Shown here one piece after another: positions 12,131 through 24,331 of a stretch of 64,000 nt of DNA (the stretch's first letter is position 1; each line of letters starts with the position of its first letter). The stretch covers positions 13,087,520 through 13,151,519 of the forward strand of contig CM023536.1 of the NCBI GenBank assembly GCA_013350335.1, written 5' to 3'. The notes beneath the pieces were generated by a model that saw only the letters and a list, made by a program, of their open reading frames with translations, was not told the DNA's origin and did no database searches. Made by a program: the position numbers and the translations under genes. This DNA is from Chimonanthus salicifolius. Lineage: Eukaryota > Streptophyta > Magnoliopsida > Laurales > Calycanthaceae.

Positions 12131-15100
12131 AGGTCCGGAATTGAAAAATATTTACTAATATAAAATTTGTTGTTCAAAGTAAGTCAAATGACTGAGTTTC
12201 TATAGCAGCCAAGGTTTAAACCTAAAATAATATTATTAATATATTCATAACTTACACTTATACATTTGAGACTTAATTAAAAGAGTTATCGGATTCGGAT
12301 CGAGTCAAACTCAAATCCGTTAGAAAAATTATTTGATTATCTTTACGATTAGAGGAAAATAATTCATAATTAACAGCTAAAAAATGTTTAATTAATCACA
12401 ATTAATTATAATTAACCCCTTAATTGAGGTAGCATATTATATAACCTGTCTAAAATAATATCGGTAGTTGGTCTCGACCTGGGGCCTATTCAAAATATAA
12501 TAAATCTCTCTAAGTCAGTAGTCAATACATTCAGAATAAAAGATGTGCCACAACCATTTTATAATGTAATATTCCATATGTTCAAAATACAAAATTACTA
12601 CAAAAGTGACTAAGTATCTCATCAACTACATCATCTAAACTTCAGAAAAGTAATCTGAGATAAACTTTTAGATAAGCTTTCTCATTTTGGAGTTACATGC
12701 TTATTGTCTGCGCTGCACGGTGGCAAGGAGATCTGCCCGTCTGAAGAACCTCTGAGCTGGATGGTCTGGCCACTTTGCAAGAGTCGAAATAAGTGATTTG
12801 TTTTCACAAACAGAAGCCGAAAGAACTTTTTAATGATAAGTGAAAAGTTTAAAGAAATTTTTAGAAAGGAATACTGCTAATCTCTCTAATTTAATAACAA
12901 CTATAATATAATATATAGAGTATGGTCCCAACCCTAGTACATTATAGATATTTTACTCTATATAGAAGCTTCTTTACTCATGAACTCTTATTTTAACCTC
13001 TTTGCATTGACTAACTAAGCATCTTATCTAATAAAATAGATTGATTTGGATCTATATGAAGGACCAAATAGATGGATCTATTTGTTTATTATATGTGTAG
13101 CAATTCAATATTAATTTGTCTTTGTCCTGCTATGTTATCATTCTCCCCTCCATGGACATGAGCATTATCCCCTGTCAAGGTTTGGGTGCAGAAATTGAAA
13201 TTCTTTGAATGGTGACATTGGTATGTGCACTCGCATTAACTCCAACATAATGTATCTTAACGTGGCTGCGTCTGGATGAACTTTTTAATTTTTAATATTA
13301 AAATACTAATAAAAAATGGTAAAGAATACAACGAGGACAAGAAATAATGTGAAAAATGTCTACCCTAGAAAATCTTTCACGTGCGAGATATCAAGTTCGA
13401 GTCTCTATGATCTAACTTAATGTATCCTAAAGACAGTGGATATCACTTGTGACTGTTTTACGTTTGATTTTCTGCAGTTTTCTACACGTAAATTTAAAAA
13501 ATATATATATAAAATAATATTTAACCAGATTTTATTGAATGAATGGTGGATGAATCTTATTTTAAAAATACTTTTAACCTTCTTTTTATTTATAATTTTG
13601 ATTTTTTTACTTGATTATATACATTAATATTTTGTTATTAATTTCTTATATTATACACTCATATTTTTACGTTTGATTTGATCCATTTTTTTAGTATACA
13701 TAGTGTATTATTTAACTAATGGTAGGTTGAAAAGATAATACATCTCCTATTAATATTTTAAAAATAATTCTATGCAATTGCATTACATTTATATTAGTAC
13801 AAAAATATACATTGTTTAATAAATCTACATATTTAAAAATATATTAAAAAGGTGTGCCTTGTGCCTTGCTCGTTGGTAGTATTCTACCTAGGCTTTACCC
13901 TTATGCATCAACTTTTACAATTGAGCTTGATAATATTGTACTAACTCTTGTGAAAGGACTCATAGCAAATTGATTAAAGTTTATTCTTTCAGTTAAGAGG
14001 TTTGGCGATCAAGTCTCACAAAAGACGTGAAATAGAGCAGTCGATCTATGAAAATAATTCGTCAAATCCAATATAAAAATCAACTCCAGAATAATTAGAT
14101 AAATAGTTTAGATAATAATAATAATAAATATTATAATACATCTTCTTTATATCCAATTTTTTTTTCAAACTCTCTTCTTCCTTTTTCTCATTTATTTAAA
14201 CAAAATGAGCATTTCACTTATTTTTTGTACACCAAAGATAAAAGTGTTGGTCTACTAATCAAATCCCTTAAATTTCATGGAAAACTTAATAAGGAGTGAC
14301 TCAAGACATTGAGAATATTACAACTTAGAAATCTATTTGATCTAAGTACCTACTCTAACATCGTAAACAAACTATGTTAACATTCTTAAGGATGTTATAC
14401 GATCATTGGTTTTTCAATCGAAACGATGTAGAACTTTAGAAAGAGTAAAAAGAAAAAGAAATGGGTAAGGAAAGAGTCTAGATGGGCTACTTTTAATGGT
14501 TTTTTTTTTTTTTATTCTTCCAATAAAGGTTTTGGACTTTTGGTAGGCGGCAAGAAGGTAGGGGAGTGGGCCATTGATGTGGTGGGCGAAGTGGGAGGGG
14601 TTGGATGTTTGAAAGAAAGAGAATGAGGGAAGGAATGTGAGTTAATGGCTGCCTCTCCTTTCTGTAAATAATAAGGATAAAGGATACAAATTGAAATGAA
14701 GAAAGAGACGACGGAGATAGGCTAGTTGTTAGATATTTTCTTTAAATCCATATTAAATGATATTTTAAAATATTGATTATCATCGTCATAAAATAAAAAA
14801 TAAAATTGTTGAGTATCATGTGTTACAAAATTAGATAAAAGAATACTGCCCAAGTTTAGATTATTCGTCTCTGCACATAAAGATAGTAAACGCCTCTACA
14901 CTTCAACTACTAATGCCTTTAGTATAGAATTCAACCAATGCCCTTAATAAGTTTGATTCCTATTCCACTTCAAAGGATCACTCTTTTTAGAGTTACCTGG
15001 TGTCTGTGGATAAAGAGGCTTACACATATCATGAGAATTAGTAAGGTGCTGTAAGAGGCTTGAACACGTCGGACATAAAAAAAGTTGCAAAAATATACAA

Positions 15101-15179
15101 ACACTACAATAGAGAGAATAGAAAAGAGAGGAGATTGAGAGAGATTTGAATACTCAAGTCTGCAAAAGAAAAGGGATTA
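12131..15179. other. intergenic with SINE-like copies
   Basis: No gene is supported. A SINE-like copy lies near 13380-13500 (B box AAGTTCGAGTCTC, then ATCCTAAAGACAGTGG), another tRNA-like trace near 13970-14060, and a third near 14935-15070 (TTACCTGGTGTCTGTGG and GAATTAGTAAGG). The block 12480-12860 (CGACCTGGGGCC, CTCTGAGCTGGATGG) resembles parts of LTRs but has no ends. 14480-14680 is GA-rich and unassigned. Confidence 0.4.
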
Positions 15180-15640
15180 GTTTGTTGGGTTTAATAATGC
15201 GTAACAATACAATCAACGGAAATCAATCACAACACACAATAATCAGGAAGTTCGGCGAAACCCGACTTACGTCCACAGAGCGACAAATCAATGCCGGCCC
15301 TGAGATGCCCTGAAATATCAGGGGCCCTAGGTACAATGCAAGCCATGAGATTTGAGGGGCTCTGAGATTGTGAATAAAGTCATTGGTCTCATTGGTGGGG
15401 GCATTAGGTAGCGGTCTACTCCACCTATAGCCAGGGCCGACGCTGCGACAAATGTCACTATGGCAAAAAAGAGACAATATGCGTAAAATATTCTGAGTCC
15501 CTGTACACCTATTTTTTCTCACAACTCTCATTCTACGCTCACAACCTCCCTCAGTTCTCGTACGTATATGGAAAGAACATTGGATGCCTTGTTAACGTTG
15601 ACATGTCCCACTTTGCTCACAACATGCATATCACGTTTCT
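15180..15640. mobile_element. fragment of a copia-type LTR
   Basis: Without the inserted MITE, the sequence GAAGTTCGGCGAAACCCGAC then TTACGTCCACAGAGCGACAA then GTCACTATGGC with AAAAAAGAGACAATATG reads like a common plant copia LTR motif (roughly: coupled to a CGACTTACGTCCACAG block). No ends, primer site or pol frame is visible, so it is called a fragment with modest confidence. Confidence 0.35.
15289..15444. mobile_element. 156-bp MITE with 9-bp target duplication
   Basis: The element starts CAATGCCGGCCCTGAG and ends CAGGGCCGACGCT, inverted relatives around a CGGCCCTG core. It is flanked by GCGACAAAT at 15280-15288 and again at 15445-15453. A perfect 9-bp duplication suggests a Mutator-type non-autonomous element, although a class call from this alone is tentative. 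It sits inside the LTR fragment. Confidence 0.7.
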
Positions 15641-15904
15641 TTCTGCAGTCTACCTGTGTACGTTGGAGTCTTCCACCGTGACTCACAAACCCAGTTGGAC
15701 AATGACTCCCTATGAAACAATTCTAGCCACATATGACATATCCCAACATAGTTAGAAGTCAGATGGATTTGGTGTCTGTAAAGATTTATATGTATAGAAT
15801 GGACGCCATTTGAATTCAAATCCACTGAGGCTCAAAGCTCATGAGCCTGGCTCGAAGAATCAGACCATTAGCCTGAAGCCCCGAACTCAGATCGAATGGT
15901 CTGG

Positions 15905-16213
15905 CCCAGGGGTTAAAAAATCGGCCATGCCGATATATCGGCCGATATTTTTATCTCTCATCCCGATATCGGCATTTTCTCTCTCCTCCGATATCGGAAC
16001 CGTGAAAAACCGCAAAAAACAGCAAAAAACCGTGAGGACCCGTGAAACCCGTGAACCCTGAACCGTTGAAAACCGTGAAAAACTGTATCGGTGTTTTCAA
16101 AAAAAAAATTAAAAAAAATAATTAAATACCGATATTTATGAATATCGGCCGATATTCGATATGTATGGCCGATACTTATCGTATCGGCCGATATTACTCG
16201 GTCTTAAAAACCG
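15905..16213. repeat. repeat built of ATATCGGCCGATAT palindromes, cut by the gap
   Basis: It starts near AGGGGTTAAAAAATCGGCC and is dense in the self-complementary motifs ATATCGGCCGATAT and CGATATCGG, with AACCGTGAAAAACCG strings between. A second copy in the opposite orientation lies at 46370-46742 and ends ATTTTTTAAACCCCTGG, matching this start. The right part is lost in the run of N. Probably a transposon; no target duplication can be seen here. Confidence 0.6.
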
Positions 16214-16313
16214 NNNNNNNNNNNNNNNNNNNNNNNNNNNNNNNNNNNNNNNNNNNNNNNNNNNNNNNNNNNNNNNNNNNNNNNNNNNNNNNNNNNNNNN
16301 NNNNNNNNNNNNN
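16214..16313. other. assembly gap, 100 N
   Basis: Exactly 100 N, the usual placeholder for a gap of unknown length. Sequence to the right matches copy 2 from about 54821 on, so the true missing DNA may include more of the MAP kinase fragment. Confidence 0.98.
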
Positions 16314-16581
16314 GGGGTTGGAGCTCTGCATGGTCCATCAATTTGTATATCAAAATTTTGTATGTGACTTATGTTTGGAGAAGAAGTTTATATGATTGAA
16401 ATCAATAGCACTACGGAGGAAGATAATAGTGTATAGAGTCATCATTTTTTTTTTGTATATACATTTTTGTATAATGAACAGATTTGATTTGAATTAGTGA
16501 AATGTAATGATCTTTTTGTTTAGCCATTTTTTCATCTACATTTAGTATAAATATTTTTGGATTCTTTAAGTGTCAAATCTT
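16314..16581 (+). pseudogene. MAP kinase 3'-flank fragment (copy 1)
   Basis: This stretch corresponds to the 3' untranslated region and downstream flank of the MAP kinase gene at 36.7-36.95 kb, in reverse orientation: GAGCTCTGCATGGTCCATC, then GTATGTGACTTATGTTTGGA, then ATTTGATTTGAATTAGTGAA, then GCCATTTTTTCATCTACA, are all recognisable there. Homology ends near GTGTCAAATCTT. No coding part is left in this copy, because the gap removes what precedes it. It abuts the truncated callose synthase copy 1, exactly as in copy 2. Confidence 0.8.
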
Positions 16582-18632
16582 GCAGCAACGGTAAGCAATG
16601 AGAATTATAGTGAAAAGGTGAAAATATTCTAATTTTTTTAGAGTTCTGTTTTGATGGAACGCCAGTTACTAACAGAATTTCATTCACCATCATATCACTT
16701 GTGACTACTTCCAGCATATCTTGTAGCAACAATACCACAGCATCATGCTTATATTTATCACCTTCTTTCTGAAACAATGAAAGGAAATAATAATGTTCTC
16801 ATTGAGTTAGAGTAAAGCAAACATTAACAGTTATTTGAAAATAAAACTAAACTACGCACCAAGATTTCCACAAGCTCCATAATTTTTTTGCAGAGGATAG
16901 GGTGAGAGCTCATTCTGAAATTGACAAGAAATCTGTTCTTTGAAATGCAATCTTCAATTTCTTTAATAATTATATCAATGATCTTGTCATATAACAAATA
17001 CAGAATGAAATTCTCCCTGGTAAATACCATAACATCATCATCATCATTGAAAAATAAAGAAATTAAGGAGAGGCATTTTCTCAATGTTCTCCTGAAGCTT
17101 GTCACATGGAATTATGTTTCCTTGAGAACTAAAGCCAAAAAAAAAAGTTTGAATGGAAGCAAAATTATGGAGTAACACCAAAAAAATGATAGACACGGTT
17201 AAAACTTAATTGTTTGACAGATCATGTGTGATTTTGAAAGAAACCAAACTTACTCTGAATTTTCCTTCTTTTTCATTAGAGTGAATTATGTAACAACATG
17301 ACACTGCCATGGGTCTGATTATGTGTAGCAACATTAAACCAAAGGTACTCTGAATTTTCTCTTTTTCATTAGAGTGAATTATGGGATAACATGAAACTGT
17401 CATGGGTCTGATTATGTGTAGCAACATTAAAGCAGTACACCATTTGGTATTTGTGGAACAGACATTGTTTTATGGATATTTCTTTAATAAAATAGGGCCT
17501 ATGCCAAAGTATTTGTAGATGTTGAAGTGTCAAAGAAACAGACAATAGCATACCTTTTCTCATTTTCCCCAACCACCAGTAGGTCTAGAACATGCTTAAA
17601 CGATTTATAGCATTCAATCACCGCAAACTTCATATACTCATCAGCACAGATGCGCTTCCACAGATCAGAGTCCTTTGTTCGAAATTGAGCTGCCATGTCT
17701 ATCGCTACAGGGATCTGCACAGATGGATGAATAACATCACAGAAGTGAACAGAAATTACCATAGACTCGGATCTGCACAGACGGACGATACATACCTTGC
17801 TAGCAAGCAAAAATGGTGGCCACTATATTAGATCCATGTTAATATCTGATGAGTAAGGAACTAACAATAGATCCATTTCTCTGCATTAAGGTAAAAATAC
17901 CAGTTCCATTCAATTAGGGAAGGGGACAAGAATATAGAATCAATAGAATGTACAGCATGGCATGAATGTTAATCAACTAAGGAAGCATTACCTGTCACTT
18001 ATGAGTTCTTCTTCACGGAAACTGCATATGACTTCATCCCATAACTGAGCAAACTTGGCTGCCTCCTCAGTCTTCCTGTTTGGAGCAACCTCAAAGTTAG
18101 TTGTTTAATACAAGATATGTGAGGAGCTTAACTATATTGATATTGTGCTTAAAAGTATCAACAGTTTGTTTTACAACCTCATTGAAGCGCTTAGACAAAA
18201 GAAGCCCTCTATTCTGCCTCTTTCCAGAGGGTACCAAATGTGCATTGACTGCTCCTGGTAAAGATTGGAAAAAAAACAGTATGAGAGGAAATTAGAGACC
18301 AACAGGAAGATGGATACCATTTGGAACAAACTCAAACCAAGCATAATTAACACGCCGGACCTTCATCATGTCTTTATTTGGCCCCACCAGTGGCTTTATT
18401 TCTTCGAAGAAAATTAATGAGTAACACAACTTGCATGTTTCCTGATATTTTTTACTAGAAACACACGTGGGAATTGTACTTGGATGTAATAGCTAAATGC
18501 AAATTTTGAACATAGAAGTAAAACCCAGAAGAAAGAAAGTAGAACCAAAACAATGAGAAGATCTAGAAAAGGAAATAGTACAGAATCAAAGGAAAAGATG
18601 GTACTCATACTCACTTGAAAAGTGCAAACTGA

Positions 18633-18983
18633 GTGTAACGCCCCTCTCCTTTTACAACCTAAACAGAGCGGGGCATTACAGTTGGTATCAGAGCATGGTT
18701 CAACTCTCTGCCTGAGGATGTGGGCTTGGTTGTTGTGTGTACAGAGCAGAGGAAGGCTCTGGCTTTAAGGGGGTTAGATTGTAATACCCCGCCCCAAAAA
18801 AGTCCCACATTGCTAGTTGCTTTGGAAATTCCCTAGTATATAAGTAATAGCCTTCTTCCTTCTAACATGAGGCCTTTTGGGAGCAACAGTGGATTGGCTT
18901 ACCAAAGCAAAGCCGTGCGGGTCCGTGTGTAGGCCGAAAGAGGACAATATTGTACTAGAGAGACAGGCCGTTACAAATGTTAC
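18633..18983. mobile_element. TRIM-like retroelement inserted in a callose synthase exon
   Basis: A 5-bp duplication ACTGA (18628-18632 and 18984-18988) flanks the insert, and copy 2 (near 57576) keeps the empty site. The right repeat (18780-18975, about 196 bp) starts TGTAATACCCCGCCCC, carries a TATA-like TAGTATATAAG and ends GGCCGTTACA. A polypurine-like TTAAGGGGGTTAGA precedes it. On the left, a 47-bp end (TGTAACGCCCC to GGGGCATTACA) is followed at 18683 by TGGTATCAGAGC, the primer-binding site complementary to initiator methionine tRNA. There is no gag or pol. The size and parts match a terminal-repeat retrotransposon in miniature with a shortened left LTR. Confidence 0.8.
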
Positions 18984-19189
18984 ACTGACTTTCCTGCATA
19001 CCCCTACCAACATAAATTCTTGGCTGAATAGAAGTAAACAGACATCAAAAACCATGTTTCTAGCTAACATAAAGAATAGATGACATTAATATATTCATTT
19101 CTATATTAGATACAAAACTGAAGGTTATCATTGTGGAAGAATGAAGTACATCCAAAAAATAGCGGGTCACATCGAACTGTAATTTTTTT

Positions 19190-19885
19190 TTTGTAATATG
19201 ACAGGTTAGCTTTTCAAGTAGTATTGGTAAACGTATGGTTGTTGCACACTATTTGTGGCCATTTTCCACAAAAGCCTGTCAAAATCCAATCGCGCAACAC
19301 TCCCCCTATACCCGTCGGACCTGGTTTTCCTCTTGCTGCCCCATCGACATTGAATTTGTATGTACCCACTTGAGGGGGATACCAAGAGATTTGTGCCCTG
19401 GATTTCCTTGGCATCTTGCTAAGACAACCTTCCCAAGAAGTAAGGAGGTCATCCATTTTGAAACCTCTGAACTCTTCTCCGGACAAAATCCATGTGTAAA
19501 GCCTCCACTTGGCTTTCTGGACAAGATCATTTTCCTCTACTACCTTCAATTTGAAGATCCTAGTATTTCTTTCCCTCCATACTGTCCATAGAACAACATA
19601 GCAGATTTGCTTCTGCTCTATTTCAGTTTCTTGGTACCATTTTAGACAGTTTCATTTTCATACCCATACCCCCACCCAGTTGTAATATGCTTATCTCAGC
19701 CTCTTTCTTTTTTTCCTACTTCGCATTTACTCTCCATCTAAGTTTTCCATGTGACAACAGATGGTGGTGTCATGTATTTTGTCATGACACAACGAAAAGG
19801 AAAAAATATTGAACTTATTATATTTTCAAAATATGGTATAGAATATAATATAGATCAATGTAGCCATATTAAGTAGTCTCGAGAT
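19190..19885 (-). mobile_element. LINE tail in callose synthase intron, copy 1
   Basis: Minus-strand translation gives VLWTVWRERNTRIFKLK, then the spacer MDDLLTSWEGCL and the RNase H start YKFNVDGAARGKPGPTG and GIGGVLRDW, a typical plant L1-type LINE C-terminus; the rest of RNase H is decayed. A T-run at about 19182-19191 on the plus strand is the poly(A) end. The same insertion, with an internal deletion, is in copy 2 (57775-58080), so it predates the duplication. Family resemblance to the LINE at 8.4 kb is clear. Confidence 0.8.
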
Positions 19886-21229
19886 TGTTCACGATGATGT
19901 ATTGATATTTGATCTATGTTGCACCGTACCAACATGGACACAGAGGAAATGGATGCAACACCCCATATACATAAAATTTAAGATACAAATGTGGGATACA
20001 GGTGCCCCATTCATAACATATTATGACATTAATCTTATGGTTTTACCTGAAGCATTTTATCTTTGATGTTTCTCTCAATTGCACTAAATGTAGTGTTTCA
20101 AACATGATAAGCATTACATGTTTTTTATTTGTAAAGTCTATTGCAGTAAAATCTTTTGTGGCATTACATTTTATCTATCACATTCCATAAAAGCAACCTA
20201 ACAATATGCCAATCTGAGTTCTCAATCCATCGTCGAAGCATTGGAAATATAAAGAATACTCCAGCCAGTAAATTTGGCAACAAGTATAATATCACTGCCA
20301 TGATATATAAAGTAGGTACACCCTTTACATGTTTGAGGAAATTTGTAAACTCTTTCACTACTGCAGGAGGGGTAATGTACAAATAGTGGAAGTAACAAAG
20401 TGGAAGAACCATAACCCAGGCAAAACTAACAAGAATCTTGAGAACATTTCTAAGCACGTCAATAAATTTCCACCTGTGATAGCCTGGGAAGTTCAAAACA
20501 ATGTCTAGAATACCTGTCATAAATGAAGGAAAAGTAAGACACATGCATCTGAAGCCAATTTTTACTCTAATTAAAATGATATCTGTTTCTAGATTGAACT
20601 ACCCTAATTTAATCACTTCAACCATTCATTTGATGGGGCAGTTGTCTAAATAAATTTTGGGCTATCCTGATGAGAATCCCATATGACGTAGCCATCCCTA
20701 TCAACAATGGTGGTCTCAGATCAGGCCAACTGGACATTTGCAGGGTGGGGAATAAGGTTCTCAAGTAGTTCACTAACAGGTAGCAAGTATGCTAGAAAGG
20801 AGATTTATGACCCTTGATTAGGAGGTCAAACTTTTGAGTATTGTAGACCACTAGTTAAACAAAGTGTTTGCATGTGAAACTCAACAGTTTGTAAGAGGGA
20901 GAAGGGTGCGAGGGCCAATGTTTGTGAATTTATTTTCACCAAGACACCTTCTTTTGGTGGGGGTTAGGGAACTTCCATTAGATTAGAACCACCTTTTTGA
21001 ACCCCAAATCCTCTTTGTCTTGGAGCCATGATAAGCATAGCAAGAGAAACTCAATAGAGTAAACCTTTTGTGAACCCCACATACACGGATAGATGATGTG
21101 TGAGAATTCACAATTCCACACACCCTTCCTTTTACCAGCTCCAATTTAAAGCCATTAACCTTGTGCTCTAAGCCCAACTAATTTCAGCCATTGCAAATAT
21201 TTGAGGTTCGATAAAAGGCTAGGGATCAT

Positions 21230-24095
21230 AGTGAGTTAAATTCTAGAAATTGGGGTCAATTTGGGATGATTTCAATCCAACTTTGTGATACACTAAAAAT
21301 AAGTTCAAATTAGATAGGGATCAAATCCACAAAGGGTAGATGTGTGTGAGGGTGGTGTACACACACATATAGTGGGTCTCCCCTAAGAACTAGGCCTCAC
21401 GAATTTCTGTGCATAGCTTGGTGGGTTCACATGGATGGGCTGGTTTGAAAGTTCTTGGTTTGTTATGGTGCCTTTACAATTTTTTGGTTGTAACTGAAGC
21501 CATGCTTTTTAAGCCAAGACCAGATGGAATCCCATGAGGCCTTGGCCTTAGGGGAGAATTTATATATATTAGTCACAAAATTTTTTTTTGTCTTTTCGGC
21601 ATGGAGTCTATGGTGTCAACTTGTTTTAAATAATTTAAGACGCAAACATGCTCAATGTGCATTTGCAACTTATTTGATAAAAGAACAAATGGATTCACTT
21701 ACTCACCAAAAGTCATTTAATTCATCCCTAGCCATTAGTCTTCACGTTTTAACACAAATTTATGGAGTACAGTACAGTCAATGACAATTTAGAAGTGTAT
21801 TATTCTTTACTCTAATTAACCATTTTAAAGAATATTTTGTTACTTTTTTTACAGGTGATAAATGATGGTATTCGTTTTATGGGACCATTGTTGCTGAATA
21901 AACTTATCTTGTTTCTTCAGCAAGGTGTTGCAACCATCATTGGATTCTCTTTCATGATTATATCCTTCTTATTAGAATTGCAATGATGAATTTGTGGTGT
22001 TTGAATTCTTGGAACTTAGTGATTAATTTATGTTGTTCCTTTATTATTATCTAGTCAGTGATCAAATGTATTTCTTGAGTTTATTTTGAGGATTTTTTTT
22101 TTTTTCTGTATGACGAAATCATTGGTGATCAGTAGCAACTTGGGCAATAAATAGTCTGTCAAAGGCTTCCTCTTCTGTTTCTATCCAGGTTTGACTGTAG
22201 ATAATATATTCTACCTTCCACACTGAATGTGGAATAAGTGATCATAAATTCGAACTGTCTATCAGGTCAAGAGCCATTGGGTTTGGCCATTTACAAAGGC
22301 CATGTTCATTTGAAATTCTCCATAACAGTAGAATCATTCATTTATAATTTTGAACAGTCTATTCCTTTTGAGCCATTGATTTTTTTCCCCTTGAATGATA
22401 CCAGATTAAAACTCCCAAGACATACCCATCACTCCTATATTTTTTTTATCTGCGTTACATGGGTTGCTCAAAACTTGATGTTCCATGATGCAGCAAACAA
22501 TGAACTGAATTGCAGGTGGATCATAATCCAGATTGAAAACTGGAACCTATTTAATTAGTTTATATTATATGATTTTTTATTATTTCTAAGATGGAAGTTT
22601 TGCCTATGACTTCATAAGAAGTTAAAAACTAATATTTCATTTAATACTTTTTTATAGATATTGTAAACATTTATCTTGAAAAAAAATACTACCCCAACGA
22701 ACTATGGTGATTGGCATGTATTTATCCTCAAACCTTGGAACCACAATCCATGATCCAGCTAAGTAGGTAACCCTGGTTTTGATATACCTACATGCCACTT
22801 CTTGCCTGCACTTTCTATTCTCACGAAGAGCTGTATATTAAAGGTGATGCCCTCTGCTAATATCTCTTGAATGTGGATTGATGGCCAATTTATTTATTGT
22901 CCACTGTTTTGTTTTTTGAAGTGAAAAAAAAAAAAATACTGTCCACTGTTTCATGTGTAACCTTCTAACTTGCAAATTCTGCTGTTTTTCAAGTCATAAG
23001 ATTTCTAATCAGTACCACCTTTTGAGTGCCTCTAATCTTGCATGTGTCATGAATTTACTTGTGTATATGTGTGTGAATGGAGGAGGTTTGGTTTGGCTTA
23101 CTGTATTTCTCACTCCCAATCATTGTTGTTTAAATCTTACAATATACAATTCATATCTTAAGATTCATATGAAAATATGATTTAACAAACGGAACAATTC
23201 CTATCAGTTTAGAATCTTATGATTCCTACGGACGATAAAATTATTGAGCTATTTAGAATTTGGAAGCATGAAACTTTTGGTCACTTCATGAAACTTTCAT
23301 GGGGTGACAAATTTTTGGGGACTACCTTGGCTCCAATCACACACCTAGCTATCTCACACCCACCTACCCCCCGTGAATTCGATCTTTACCCAATTTGATC
23401 CCATTCCGAGTCAGATGGACTATTGATTTGGCACCATGAAGTTTACACCATTGGATGAAATTGAGTTTTTGAGACCTTAAAAAATATGACTTTACTTATC
23501 TGATCGAAGTAATTTTTTTTAGGCCACCTTATTCAAGCTAATACCTTTCTAACCAACCAATCCAAACGGGCTCACATGGGCCCCACATGGGGATACCTCA
23601 AATAAGACACCTTAGAGTATCTTTTGGATTTATATGTGATTGACTAATTTACTTTTGACATAATAACTAATTCTGGTTTGGAAAAATTGGACTGTTTAAG
23701 CTGATGCTCCAGCTGTTCTTTCAGGTTCTAGACATATAGATGGCTACATATTTGCTATATTATTGGGTCTAATATCCATCCTCAAGTATGTTCTTCTCAT
23801 TGATCTACTTGAATTGTTTTGTCATCAGTTTCCTCAAGCATTTTGAGATTTTTCCTATGCTCCTGCAAGTTCAGACAATAGTATGATCCAATGTATCATC
23901 ATTTCAAGAAAATATTGATGTATTAGCATCATAGAGGCATAACTACATCAATCTTAAAATGTCAACGATGAAATTACAATAACTGAAAACAGTAGGTATT
24001 TTTTCATACAATTGAGCCAATATAGGGACCACTGTACAAACTAGCCAATAAATATTGACTGAACATGTTCAAAGTTCAAACCCCATTATTGTATG
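21230..24095. other. unassigned segment inside callose synthase copy 1
   Basis: This 2.9 kb has no counterpart at the matching place in copy 2 (59785-60350). It contains one recognisable ABCC-type exon (listed separately). Other open frames, including 86 codons at 21524 and 106 codons at 22238, have no motif I recognise. It may be foreign DNA gained by copy 1. Confidence 0.5.
21855..21924 (+). pseudogene. single exon of an ABCC (MRP)-type transporter
   Basis: An acceptor TTTTTTTACAG precedes 70 bases that translate to VINDGIRFMGPLLLNKLI with LFLQQ, ending at a donor CAAG/GTGTTG. The text matches the start of the first transmembrane domain of plant ABCC13/MRP11-like transporters (consensus ...GPLLLNxLIxFLQQ). 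No neighbouring ABCC exon was found in either direction, so this is an orphan exon, probably carried in with other gene debris. Identification is from family memory and moderate in strength. Confidence 0.55.
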
Positions 24096-24331
24096 TATGT
24101 ATTCATACTTTGAAGAAAGCGCAGGAAGGCTGCTGTAATAAAAAGGCTAGAAATTGAATATATGATATCCTTTTTGAAAATATCCAATGGTGATGAACCA
24201 CTCCATGCAACAATTATCATTGCCTGCATCAAAACATTGTAAATGCATTAATAACTCATTGTACCGAAACTAAATTAAAATAGGAGTTGGTGTAATAATC
24301 CTTTCAACCAATACATTCAACACACATTTAT

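Noticed and set aside
16138..16395. Two overlapping plus-strand frames spanning the N run
   Set aside because: They exist only because N is read as open; the flanks are a palindromic repeat and a MAP kinase untranslated region.
18780..18975. Possibility that the TRIM-like element is Cassandra
   Set aside because: Cassandra LTRs carry a 5S rRNA-like promoter; I could not see 5S A-box and C-box sequences here.
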